From NCBI RefSeq assembly GCF_936943645.1, contig NZ_CAKZJO010000113.1:1-39858 (forward strand): a stretch of 39,858 nucleotides of DNA, written 5' to 3'. The position numbers were made by a program, and so were the translations under genes. Of this stretch, positions 19,663-27,888 are shown in pieces. Below the pieces are notes generated by a model. That model was not told the DNA's origin, searched no databases, and saw only the letters and a list, made by a program, of their open reading frames with translations. This DNA comes from an uncultured Bradyrhizobium sp. (GTDB lineage: Bacteria; Pseudomonadota; Alphaproteobacteria; Rhizobiales; Xanthobacteraceae). Position 1 is the stretch's first letter. Each line of letters begins with the position of its first letter.

Positions 19663-20769
19663 ATGTACGACGTTCGATATTCCTATCTGCTCGAGCAATT
19701 CTCCGACCCCGCGCCGATCCTGGCCGAGATCGGCCGGCTGGTTGCGACCGGTGACTTCACCCTGGGCAAGCCCGTCGCCGAATTCGAGAAGCGCTTCGCC
19801 GAACTGATCGGCGTGCGTCACGCCATCGGCGTCGGATCCGGCACCGACGCGCTCAAGCTGCCGCTCAAGGCGCTCGGCATCGGTCATGGCGACGAGGTCA
19901 TCACCGCCGCCAACACCTTCATCGCCACCGTCGGCGCGATCGCCGAGACCGGCGCCACCCCGGTGCTGGTCGACTGCGACGATTCCTTCTGCATGAATGT
20001 CGACCAGGTCGAGGCCGCGATCACCAAGAAAACCAAGGCGATCATGCCGGTTCAGTTGACCGGCGAGGTCACCGACATGGGCAAGCTGATGCCGATCGCA
20101 CAGCGCCACAACCTTCCCGTGGTCGAGGACGCCTGCCAGGGCATCCTGTCGGAGTTTTCCGGCAAGCGCTCCGGCACCCACGGCATCGCCGCCGGCTTCT
20201 CGCTGCATCCTCTCAAGAACCTCAACGTCTGGGGCGATGCCGGCGTCGTCGTCACCAATGACGACGGCATGAACGAGAAGCTCCGCCTGATCCGCAACCA
20301 CGGCATGAAGAACCGCGACGAGATCTCGATCCTCGGCTGCAATTCGCGGCTCGACTCGCTGCAGGCGGTGGTCGGCAACTGGCTGATCGGCCAGACCGGC
20401 GAGATCACGCGTCGCCGGATCGAGAACGCCGCCTATTACGACAAGGGCCTTGCCGGCCTGCCCGGCCTGCGCGTTCCCACGCGCCGTCCCAACGTGAAGC
20501 ACGTCTACCATCTCTACATGGTGTTCGCCGAACGTCGCGACGAGCTCTACCAATACTGCCTGGATAACGGCATCGAGGCCAAGATCCACTATCCGATCCC
20601 GCTGTATCAGCAGGAAGGCCTGAAGCATCTCGGCTACGCGCCCGGCACCTTCCCGGTCACCGACCGTCACGCCAAGGAAGTCATCAGCTTCCCGGTCGAC
20701 CAGCATCTGACGCGCGCGCAGCAGGACCGCGTCATCGAGACCGTCAGGAAGTTCTGCCATGGACGCTGA
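19663..20769 (+). CDS. DegT/DnrJ/EryC1/StrS sugar aminotransferase (copy 1)
   Basis: 368 residues. PLP-dependent enzyme that aminates a keto-sugar nucleotide. The PLP lysine is Lys185 in HPLKNLNVWGDAG, SGTDALKL near the N-terminus binds the phosphate, and EDACQG carries the Asp that contacts the pyridine nitrogen. ATG 19663 lies 8 bp after the transketolase stop; a much longer upstream ORF is out-of-frame transketolase sequence. The 3' end overlaps the second aminotransferase by 11 bp. Family members also include dehydratases and cyclising aminotransferases that use inosose-like ketones, so simple amination is not the only option. Confidence 0.92.
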   Translation: MYDVRYSYLLEQFSDPAPILAEIGRLVATGDFTLGKPVAEFEKRFAELIGVRHAIGVGSGTDALKLPLKALGIGHGDEVITAANTFIATVGAIAETGATPVLVDCDDSFCMNVDQVEAAITKKTKAIMPVQLTGEVTDMGKLMPIAQRHNLPVVEDACQGILSEFSGKRSGTHGIAAGFSLHPLKNLNVWGDAGVVVTNDDGMNEKLRLIRNHGMKNRDEISILGCNSRLDSLQAVVGNWLIGQTGEITRRRIENAAYYDKGLAGLPGLRVPTRRPNVKHVYHLYMVFAERRDELYQYCLDNGIEAKIHYPIPLYQQEGLKHLGYAPGTFPVTDRHAKEVISFPVDQHLTRAQQDRVIETVRKFCHGR

Positions 20770-21877
20770 CACCGGCCGCCGGCGCATCGGTTACGTCAAT
20801 CTTCCCGCGCAGTTCGAGGAAGAGCGCGCCGAGATCATGCAGGCGGTCGAGGGCGTCTTCCAGCGCGGCGATTTTATCGGCGGCGCGGCGGTCGGAAAGC
20901 TCGAGGAGGAGCTGTCCGCCTATCTCGGCTCGCCCCATGTGGTGACGCTGAATTCCGGCACCGACGCGCTGATCCTCGCCTTGCGGGCGCTCGACATCGG
21001 CCCCGGCGACGAGGTGATCACCCCGCCGAATTCGTTCGTGGCATCCACCGCCGCGGTCATCGCGGTCGGCGCCACGCCGGTCTTCGCGGACGTGCTGCCG
21101 GACCAGAACATCGATCCCGCCGCGGTCGAGGCCGCGGTCACGCCGCGCACCAAGGCGATCATGCCGGTGCACCTGACCGGGCGCATGGCCGACATGACCC
21201 CGCTGATGGCCATCGCGGACAAGCATGCGCTCGCCGTGATCGAGGACAGCGCGCAAGCCGTCGGCTCGACCTATGACGGCCGCATGAGCGGCACCATCGG
21301 CACGTTCGGCTGCTTCTCCGCCCATCCCCTGAAGAATCTCAACGCCGCGGGCGATGCCGGCTTCCTCGTCACAGGCGATGCCGAGATGGCCGCGCGCATT
21401 CGCCGGCTGCGCAATCACGGCCTGATCAACCGCAGCGACGTCCAGGAATGGGGCATCGTCTCGCGGCTCGACACCGTGCAGGCGGAGGTGCTGCGCATTC
21501 GCCTGCGTCGCCTGCCCTCGGTGATCGAACGCCGGCGCCGCAATGCTGCGCAATACCGCGCCGAGCTCGCCGGGCTTCCCCTGTTCATTCCGCCCTGCCG
21601 CAACATCGAGTTCAACACCTTCCACACCTTCGTGGTGCAGACCGACCGCCGCAACGACTTCCAGAAATACCTGGCCGACAAGGGCATCGAGACCGCCATC
21701 CACTATCCGGTGCCGATCCACCTGCAGCCGGCGGCGGCGCATCTCGGTCAGGGCCGCGGCGCGTTCCCGGTGACGGAACGGCAGGCGGACCAGATCCTCA
21801 CGCTTCCCATCAACCAGTTCCTGTCGGCCGCAGACATCAGCTATATCTGCGCGACCGCCCGGGAGTATTTTGCATGA
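20759..21877 (+). CDS. DegT/DnrJ/EryC1/StrS sugar aminotransferase (copy 2)
   Basis: 372 residues. PLP lysine Lys192 in HPLKNLNAAGDAG, SGTDALILAL and EDSAQAVGS are all present. It is related to the preceding gene along its length (both have KAIMPVxLTG, RNHG and SRLD segments) but is well diverged, so the pair is an old duplication with probable specialisation. Two amination steps, or one aminotransferase and one dehydratase-like function, are possible. It overlaps the upstream gene by 11 bp and its stop overlaps the next ATG (ATGA). Confidence 0.92.
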   Translation: MDADTGRRRIGYVNLPAQFEEERAEIMQAVEGVFQRGDFIGGAAVGKLEEELSAYLGSPHVVTLNSGTDALILALRALDIGPGDEVITPPNSFVASTAAVIAVGATPVFADVLPDQNIDPAAVEAAVTPRTKAIMPVHLTGRMADMTPLMAIADKHALAVIEDSAQAVGSTYDGRMSGTIGTFGCFSAHPLKNLNAAGDAGFLVTGDAEMAARIRRLRNHGLINRSDVQEWGIVSRLDTVQAEVLRIRLRRLPSVIERRRRNAAQYRAELAGLPLFIPPCRNIEFNTFHTFVVQTDRRNDFQKYLADKGIETAIHYPVPIHLQPAAAHLGQGRGAFPVTERQADQILTLPINQFLSAADISYICATAREYFA

Positions 21878-22680
21878 CGGATACCGACTTCCTCCAGGCC
21901 GATGAGCAGGCGCTGGCCCAGCGCTTCATCGACAACGGCTTCGTCACCACGCCGGCCGACGATCGCGCCGGCCTCGACCGCATCCAGCGGCGCGCCGCCG
22001 AACTTGCGGCCGATTATCTGAAGCTGCCGCACAGCAACGATCCCTATGCGATGCTCGACAGCATCCACACCCGGGTGAGCGTGGACGATCTCAACGGCCT
22101 GCGGCTGCACGTCTTCAACGGCCTCAACGCCGAGCCCTGGTTCCGGCCGACCTATTTCCGCCTGGCGCGCTCGACGATCGAGACCATCGTCGGCAACGAA
22201 CTCTGCATGCAGCGCCGCGTCAATCTCAGCATCCAGATGCCCGGCGACGATTCCTCGCTGCTCGCCACGCATTCCGACGTCTGGTCCGGCGACTCGCCAT
22301 TCGAGGTCGTGGTGTGGGTGCCGCTGGTGGACGTCCATCACACGAAGGCAATGTATCTGCTGCCGCCGTCCATGAACGGCGACATGCAGGACAAGATGGC
22401 TGATCTGCGCAGCGCCGAGGAGCTGTACAAGACCATCAAGCCGCACGCGACCTTCATCGAGATTCCCTACGGTCACGTGATGCTGTTCAACCAGACCCTG
22501 ATGCACGGCAATCGCGTCAACGAGGAGCCCGGCACGCGCTGGAGCATGAACTGCCGGTTCAAGAGCATCATGTCGCCCTACGCGGACAAGCGCTTCGGCG
22601 AGTTCTTCGAGCCGATCCTGCTGCGTCCGGCGACGCGGGTCGGCATGCAATACAAGCTGCCGGGAGGCTTCCATGGCTGA
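21874..22680 (+). CDS. 2-oxoglutarate/Fe(II) oxygenase of sporadic carbohydrate clusters (PhyH-like)
   Basis: 268 residues. The iron-binding triad is visible: His133-x-Asp135 in THSDVWSGDSPFEVVVWVP and His211 in LMHGNRVNEEPGTRWS, with Arg222 or Arg228 as the 2-oxoglutarate anchor. I recognise the type as the 2OG-Fe(II) oxygenase of the 'sporadic carbohydrate cluster' group, which travels with the small protein encoded next. The reaction is not established in the literature I know; hydroxylation, desaturation or oxidative ring chemistry on a sugar are options. The ATG at 21874 overlaps the aminotransferase stop, and the 3' end overlaps the next gene by 8 bp. Confidence 0.85.
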   Translation: MTDTDFLQADEQALAQRFIDNGFVTTPADDRAGLDRIQRRAAELAADYLKLPHSNDPYAMLDSIHTRVSVDDLNGLRLHVFNGLNAEPWFRPTYFRLARSTIETIVGNELCMQRRVNLSIQMPGDDSSLLATHSDVWSGDSPFEVVVWVPLVDVHHTKAMYLLPPSMNGDMQDKMADLRSAEELYKTIKPHATFIEIPYGHVMLFNQTLMHGNRVNEEPGTRWSMNCRFKSIMSPYADKRFGEFFEPILLRPATRVGMQYKLPGGFHG

Positions 22681-23065
22681 GCGAGCCGGCCATCGCGGCT
22701 ATATCGGCGCCCGCCCGCTGAACGGCAGCCGCACCCCGCAGCACGTCCAGAACATCGTGATCCGCGACTACGCGCGGCGCAAGAACCTGCAATTCCTACT
22801 CAGCGCCGTCGAGCACATCATGCCCGGCAGCTACATGGTGCTCGAGGACATCATGGACGAGCTGCCGCGCCTGAACGGCCTGATCCTCTACAGCATCTTC
22901 ATGCTGCCGCCCGACGAGGCACGGCGACGGGAAATCTACAACCGCGTGCTGCGCGAGGGCTGCGACATGCACGCGGCCGTCGAGGAAATCACGCTGTCGT
23001 CGCCGAAGGACATCCAGGCCGTCGAGGACATCCTGCTGGTCAATAAATACGCCACCATCCTGTGA
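22673..23065 (+). CDS. Sporadic carbohydrate cluster protein, LIC12192 type (unknown function)
   Basis: 130-residue soluble protein. GHRGYIGARPLNGSRTPQHV near the N-terminus, followed by QNIVIRDYARRKNLQFLLSA and an Asp/Glu-rich middle, matches what I know of the LIC12192 family, first noted in Leptospira polysaccharide loci. No enzymatic motif is obvious. Strict pairing with the 2OG oxygenase gene (8-bp overlap ATGGCTGA) suggests a complex or consecutive steps. The function is unknown, and it deserves attention as the least understood conserved part of the cluster. Confidence 0.85.
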   Translation: MAERAGHRGYIGARPLNGSRTPQHVQNIVIRDYARRKNLQFLLSAVEHIMPGSYMVLEDIMDELPRLNGLILYSIFMLPPDEARRREIYNRVLREGCDMHAAVEEITLSSPKDIQAVEDILLVNKYATIL

Positions 23066-23090
23066 CGATGCTGCGGACCGGTTGAGCCCC

Positions 23091-23756
23091 ATGAGCGAGA
23101 TCAACCTGCTCCAACCGATGCACGCCTCGACCAGGCGGAACTACGTTCAGCGCGTGGTCGAGCACGACAAGGCGGAATCGGCGACCGTCGCGCGGCAATG
23201 GGGACGCGACTACTGGGACGGCGACCGGCGCTACGGCTATGGCGGCTATCGCTATGACGGACGCTGGCGCCCCCTCGCCCAGACCCTGATCGACCGCTAC
23301 GGCATCAAGCCCGGCATGAGCGTGCTCGATGTCGGCTGCGGCAAGGGCTACCTGCTCTACGAGTTTACCCAGCTCGTCCCCGACCTGACGATCGCCGGCA
23401 TCGACATCTCCGACTACGGCATCGCCAATGCCAAGGAGGAGGTGCGGCCGTCCTTGAAGGTCGGCAGCGCCGTGGAGCTGCCCTACCCCGACCACAGCTT
23501 CGATCTCGTGGTGTCGCTCGGCGTGCTGCACAACCTTCCGCTCGAGGACGTGTTCCGCGCGGTGGCCGAGATCGAGCGCGTCGGACGCGGCACCTCGAAA
23601 TATCTGATGGTGGAATCCTTCCGCAACGAGCGCGAAAAGGCCAACCTCCTCTACTGGCAGCTCACCTGCCTGAGCTTCCACGGCCCGGAAACCTGGGCGT
23701 GGATCTACGACAAATGCGGCTATCGGGGCGACCATGGGTTCATCTTCTTCGAGTGA
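23091..23756 (+). CDS. Class I SAM-dependent methyltransferase
   Basis: 221 residues. SAM motif I VLDVGCGKG is at 78-86, the acidic motif II is GIDISDYG, and a post-motif VVSLGVLHNLP follows. The N-terminal Gly/Tyr-rich run (RDYWDGDRRYGYGGYRYDGR) is unusual. It probably methylates a sugar hydroxyl or amino group in the pathway. I chose ATG 23091, 25 bp after the previous gene; a TTG at 23082 is an alternative. The 3' end overlaps the cupin gene by 23 bp. Confidence 0.85.
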   Translation: MSEINLLQPMHASTRRNYVQRVVEHDKAESATVARQWGRDYWDGDRRYGYGGYRYDGRWRPLAQTLIDRYGIKPGMSVLDVGCGKGYLLYEFTQLVPDLTIAGIDISDYGIANAKEEVRPSLKVGSAVELPYPDHSFDLVVSLGVLHNLPLEDVFRAVAEIERVGRGTSKYLMVESFRNEREKANLLYWQLTCLSFHGPETWAWIYDKCGYRGDHGFIFFE

Positions 23757-24312
23757 GGCGACAGGCTCGCGCCGGCTGACGTCACTGCGGGCGCAAAATC
23801 CCGAGGTCTATTATTCCGACGATGCCATCGTCACGGCCGACGACGCCGTGATCGCGGAGCTGAAGCGCATCGCCGCCGGCAACCCGCGCCTGCGCAGCCG
23901 GCTGTGCACGCACCCCGATCCCTCGTCCGGCCTGCACGAGATGCTGATCGTGCATCACCGCGAGGCCTATGTCCGGCCCCACAAGCATCTCGGCAAACCT
24001 GAATCCTTTCACGTGATCGAGGGCACTGCGCAGGTCGTGATCTTCGAGGATGACGGCCGCATTCGCGAGGTGCTCGAGATGGCGCCCTACGGCCAGGGCA
24101 AGCGATGCTATTACCGTATGCCGGAAAAGGTCTTTCACTCGATCCTGATCACGTCGGAGTGGCTGGTGTTCCACGAAACCACCGCCGGCCCGTTCGATCC
24201 CTCGCGCACCGCATTTCCCGACTGGGCTCCGGACGGCAGCGACGCCGCCGAGGTCCAGGACTACGTCACGAGGACTGGTGCGCTCGCCGCGGAGCATCTG
24301 GCGACACCGTAG
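23734..24312 (+). CDS. WbuC-type cupin metalloprotein
   Basis: 192 residues. A cupin barrel with metal-binding pattern around HHREAYVRPHKHLGKPESFH and VIEGTAQVVIFEDDG, plus the family-specific start of the barrel (RLCTHPDPSSGLHEM). WbuC-like proteins are frequent in O-antigen clusters; their reaction is not firmly established, with sugar isomerisation or epimerisation suggested. The ATG at 23734 begins inside the methyltransferase gene. It ends the soluble-enzyme part of the operon. Confidence 0.82.
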   Translation: MGSSSSSEATGSRRLTSLRAQNPEVYYSDDAIVTADDAVIAELKRIAAGNPRLRSRLCTHPDPSSGLHEMLIVHHREAYVRPHKHLGKPESFHVIEGTAQVVIFEDDGRIREVLEMAPYGQGKRCYYRMPEKVFHSILITSEWLVFHETTAGPFDPSRTAFPDWAPDGSDAAEVQDYVTRTGALAAEHLATP

Positions 24313-24347
24313 ACTTCCCTCTCGCTGCTCGACGATCCCACCCGTGA

Positions 24348-25352
24348 ATGATCGAGGACGAACACCAGCCGATGAAGCCGCCAGCAAAAGCAATGGTTAC
24401 CCTGGTCAAGTTCGCGGTGTCGATCGGGATCCTGGTGTTGCTGTTGCGCAGCCAGGACCTGTCGTCCCTGAAAACGGATCTGCTTGCCGTCGATCCGAGC
24501 GTGCTGGCACTTGCGGTGCTGCTGCTGTTCGCCCAGACCTTCGTCCTCTGCCACCGCTGGATATTGATCCTCCGCGCCATGAACGTGCCACTCGGTTGGC
24601 TTCCCGGCTGGCGCATTCTCATCGTCAGCACCTTTTTCAATCAGGTATTGCCCGCGGGCGGCGATGCGGTCCGGATCTGGATGCTGCGGCGTCAGGGCGT
24701 GCAATGGTCGCAGACCATCGGCAGCATCGTGGCCGATCGCTTTTTGGCTCTGCTGGCCCTCGGCCTCATCGTCCTCTCGGGAATGCCGTTCCTGTTGCCT
24801 CTGGTCCGAGACAGCTCGCTCCTTTTCGCGATCGTGACCATTCTGGCGGCTGCATGCCTCGGTGCAATCGCGCTCATGACGCTGGATTGGTGGCCACCGC
24901 GCCTGCTCTCGGCCGTGCCGGCCAAAGTCGTGCAATTCGTGATCCTGGTCAGAGCCCCGTTGCTGGCGGTGAAGGGGCGAGCCATGTTGATTGTTTCCGC
25001 CATTGTCGTTCACCTGATCACCGTCACGACCTGCTATGTCCTCGCGGTCGGACTGCAAGCGCCACTCTCCCCGCTCGGCGCCTTCGTGCTGATCCCGCTC
25101 GTCATCCTGTCTTCCGCCGTCCCCATCTCGATCGGAGGCTGGGGCGTGCGCGAAGGCGCAATGGTCGGCGCGCTTGGTCTGGCTGGAATTGCATCCGACA
25201 AGGCGCTCGCGATATCGGTCTTGCTGGGCCTCGGCGGCCTGATCGTCGGGCTGTTCGGCGGACTGGTATGGCTGATCGCGCCCGAGCGCGCCGGCTTCAC
25301 TCCCGACCAGGCGCGGGCCATCGCCGAACGAACGGATGCAGCGCCGGTTTAG
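24348..25352 (+). CDS. UPF0104 / AglD-like polytopic membrane protein (copy 2)
   Basis: 334 residues with about 8 hydrophobic segments, clearly paralogous to the protein at 10710-11729 (shared QTFVL..RW, WRIL, FNQVLP, GGDAVR, GVQW, PISIxGWGVREGAMV). In the hallmark loop this copy reads NQVLPAGGDAVR, two residues shorter than NQVLPSSVGGDAVR in copy 1. The start may be ATG 24348 or ATG 24372. It is separated from the next gene by one base or overlaps it, depending on the start used. The likely role is in handling a polyprenyl-linked sugar at the inner membrane, by analogy with family context. Confidence 0.82.
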   Translation: MIEDEHQPMKPPAKAMVTLVKFAVSIGILVLLLRSQDLSSLKTDLLAVDPSVLALAVLLLFAQTFVLCHRWILILRAMNVPLGWLPGWRILIVSTFFNQVLPAGGDAVRIWMLRRQGVQWSQTIGSIVADRFLALLALGLIVLSGMPFLLPLVRDSSLLFAIVTILAAACLGAIALMTLDWWPPRLLSAVPAKVVQFVILVRAPLLAVKGRAMLIVSAIVVHLITVTTCYVLAVGLQAPLSPLGAFVLIPLVILSSAVPISIGGWGVREGAMVGALGLAGIASDKALAISVLLGLGGLIVGLFGGLVWLIAPERAGFTPDQARAIAERTDAAPV

Positions 25353-25353
25353 C

Positions 25354-27669
25354 ATGAGCACTTCAGGACAAGATCAAGCGATGGCGGCTGGCGAGACGGG
25401 TTTGCGTGCCATCATCGAAACGTGGTGGCCGCGCGTCCTCATCTTCGTGCCCGCGGCGCTTTCCATCTGGTTCGTGAACCGAACCGGGACCTACCGTGCG
25501 CTGCTGTTCGATGGCGGCTGGACGACGCGATTTTACGTCCTCGCCTGGATCGTCCTGACGCCGTATCTCGGCTGGCTCATCATGGCGACCGGACGGTTGA
25601 CGTTCTCGCTCATCAAGCACGAGCCCACTCAGCGCGTCGACGAGTTCTTTGTCGGCGCGGCCGTGCTCATTCTGGCGGGATTTGGCTTCGGCGCTCTTTC
25701 GATCCTGTACCCGCAAATCGTTCTCGGATGCGCGACCGGGGTGCTGCTGTGGGATAGCCGCAGCTTCGGCAGCCCGCAAAAGCCCGCGGTGACCCTGCCG
25801 CTGGTCGCGACATCGCTGATGGGACTCTGGTTACTGGCGACGGTGTTCCTCGACCGTGCGGTCATGCCCGACGTCGTTTCGACCGACGTCCAGCAACTCT
25901 ACGCACCGTATCTTGCTGAAGTCGCGAGAAATCACAGCATCTGGCTTGCGCCCGACAATCCCATCTTCTCCGACTTCGAGATCGGCCATGGCAACGGGCT
26001 GCATCTGCTGATGGCGACGTTCCTGCCGCCCCATGTCGCCCAGATCATTTCGTTTCTCTACTTCGTCGGCATCGGCGCGGTGATTTTCGAACTCGCCCGT
26101 CTCGTTCTGCCATTGCAGGCGCTCGGGCGCCGCTGGGAGGACGCAGCGATACCGATTGCGCTCGGCTTGGCGATCCTCGGCCTCGCGTGGCCTCGCACGA
26201 TGCCGAGCGTCAAGGCTGGCCTCTACATCATGGAGTTCGGCAAATACCATCTGCAGACGGCGGCATTCTTCGTCTACTTCCTGCTGGTCGTCGTCCGATC
26301 GTCCCAGGCTCGCGACAGGCTGGCCGCCGGCATTTGCGGCCTTGCCGTCGCCGCCTCCTATCCGCTCTATGCAGCCTTCGTGTTCCTGATCTCGTCGCTG
26401 GGCGTGTTTACCAAGGTTCTTCAGCGCGATCGATCCGGCCTCGTCACCAGCCTGTTGCTCGGGTTTGGAGCGGTTGCCGGGTGCATCCTGGCTTTCTCCA
26501 TCAACTATGTCTATCTCGGAATCCCCGCGACCAATCCGTACTCGCTGTTTCGAAAGATCGCATCGGTCGAGCGTTTCTCGCAATACGGCAGCCTGGATAT
26601 TCTTGATTTCTTCGTGCTGTCCCAGTCTCTGGAAGTCAGCGACTTCCTCAGCAAGTCGGGAGTGATCGCCTTCATCAGGCAGGCCAAATCCGTCGTGCTG
26701 GTGGCAGCTCTCATCGCGGCGACAGCCTGCGCGATCTCTTTCCTCGATTCGAAATTGTTTCCGGATCGCTCCGGCGCCGCGAAATCGCGCCCCCTGCCCA
26801 GTATCGCCGGCGTTTTCATCGTGATCGCCTACGTCGCCAGCGTGCGGCTGCTGGACATGACGCTGAACATTCCGAGCCTGATCAGGCTCTCCATTCACGT
26901 CAACGCGCTGTTCCCGCTCGCGGCTGCTGCGATGGCCTGCTGGGGGCTGGTCATCGTGCGGCGGCTGGTCCCGGCCATATTCGCCGGGCGCTTTGCACCC
27001 AATGTCGCCATCCTGGCGCTGCTTGCCGCTTGCGCCTGGATGACGATCTGGTTTCCCTGGCAGAGCTTCAGGGATGACGGGGCCATCGCCTTTGCGGGCG
27101 GGCGCTCTCTCATCCAGATGCCTCGGGTCAGCCTGAACTGGCAGCGCTGCGACGAGCTGCAGCAATCGACGGGCTCCGATCGGATTCTCGCGCTGAACGG
27201 ATACCGCGCGATGGTGCCCTGCTATTTCTCGCCGCTGCTCACGCGCGGCAAGATCATCCATACCTATCAGAGCGATGTCGCGCGCAACTTCAAGGACGTC
27301 GCACTGGGGACAGCCGATACGGCGGAGGCCACTCTTCGATCGCTCGGCGTCAAGCTGTTCTATGTTCAGAAGCGGAATTGCGATTTCTGGCTCAACGGAT
27401 TTTCCGACCTCTTTCAGAGCGCCGAGCTCCGGAAACGATTCGTCCTGCACAGCGAGACCCCGGACTACTGGATGTTGACGTGGAGGGATGGCGGTCAGAC
27501 ATTGAGTCCCGAAGCCGAGGCTGGCATTTCCGCGCTCAGGACGAGATCGAAAGACATTTACCGGCAAGCCTACGGGATCGAGCCGTTCGAGGTGGTGAAG
27601 CACCATCTAAAGCCTAACGGCCAGCGAGCGGACATCACGGCCCTCGATCAGCTCATGACCTGCCACTAG
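25354..27669 (+). CDS. Large polytopic membrane protein, possible GT-C-type glycosyltransferase
   Basis: 771 residues with roughly 12 hydrophobic segments, then a soluble C-terminal part from about residue 580 with several Cys (RCDEL, VPCYF, RNCDFW). A loop after the fourth or fifth span has DVVSTDVQQLYAPYL, compatible with a GT-C acidic motif, but I cannot assign a family with certainty. An O-antigen polymerase or a periplasmic GT-C transferase using a lipid-linked donor are the main options. ATG 25354 (MSTSGQDQ) is preferred; ATG 25336 would overlap the upstream gene. It ends the first long operon. Confidence 0.7.
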   Translation: MSTSGQDQAMAAGETGLRAIIETWWPRVLIFVPAALSIWFVNRTGTYRALLFDGGWTTRFYVLAWIVLTPYLGWLIMATGRLTFSLIKHEPTQRVDEFFVGAAVLILAGFGFGALSILYPQIVLGCATGVLLWDSRSFGSPQKPAVTLPLVATSLMGLWLLATVFLDRAVMPDVVSTDVQQLYAPYLAEVARNHSIWLAPDNPIFSDFEIGHGNGLHLLMATFLPPHVAQIISFLYFVGIGAVIFELARLVLPLQALGRRWEDAAIPIALGLAILGLAWPRTMPSVKAGLYIMEFGKYHLQTAAFFVYFLLVVVRSSQARDRLAAGICGLAVAASYPLYAAFVFLISSLGVFTKVLQRDRSGLVTSLLLGFGAVAGCILAFSINYVYLGIPATNPYSLFRKIASVERFSQYGSLDILDFFVLSQSLEVSDFLSKSGVIAFIRQAKSVVLVAALIAATACAISFLDSKLFPDRSGAAKSRPLPSIAGVFIVIAYVASVRLLDMTLNIPSLIRLSIHVNALFPLAAAAMACWGLVIVRRLVPAIFAGRFAPNVAILALLAACAWMTIWFPWQSFRDDGAIAFAGGRSLIQMPRVSLNWQRCDELQQSTGSDRILALNGYRAMVPCYFSPLLTRGKIIHTYQSDVARNFKDVALGTADTAEATLRSLGVKLFYVQKRNCDFWLNGFSDLFQSAELRKRFVLHSETPDYWMLTWRDGGQTLSPEAEAGISALRTRSKDIYRQAYGIEPFEVVKHHLKPNGQRADITALDQLMTCH

Positions 27670-27888
27670 GTTGTGCCCCGCACCGGTTCCGTGCATGTCG
27701 GCAAGTGGAAGGCCCGCAAATGAAGGCCACGGGGTACCAGCTCGAGGGTGGCGCCAGGCTTGTGAATAGCCCGCCCGGCGCAACTTAAGAATTGTGGCAC
27801 GGCCTGCGGCGCTATATAGGCTTCAACTGCGCCGCGTATCGCCTGAGGGCGCCGATGTTCCCGTGTTTTCCTGCAAAGAGTCAAAGCC
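27670..27888 (+). promoter_or_regulatory. Gap with a candidate promoter for the third transcription unit
   Basis: 219 bp without a gene, the widest gap inside the plus-strand series. A TTGTGG (27792-27797) followed 17 bp later by TATAGG (27815-27820), overlapping TATATA, is a candidate sigma70 promoter. It would drive the C-methyltransferase, methyltransferase and dehydrogenase genes. Confidence 0.4.

Noticed and set aside
25831..27606. 591-codon minus-strand ORF
   Set aside because: Shadow of the large membrane-protein gene, with no recognisable domain and an Arg/Asp/Gln-rich composition.
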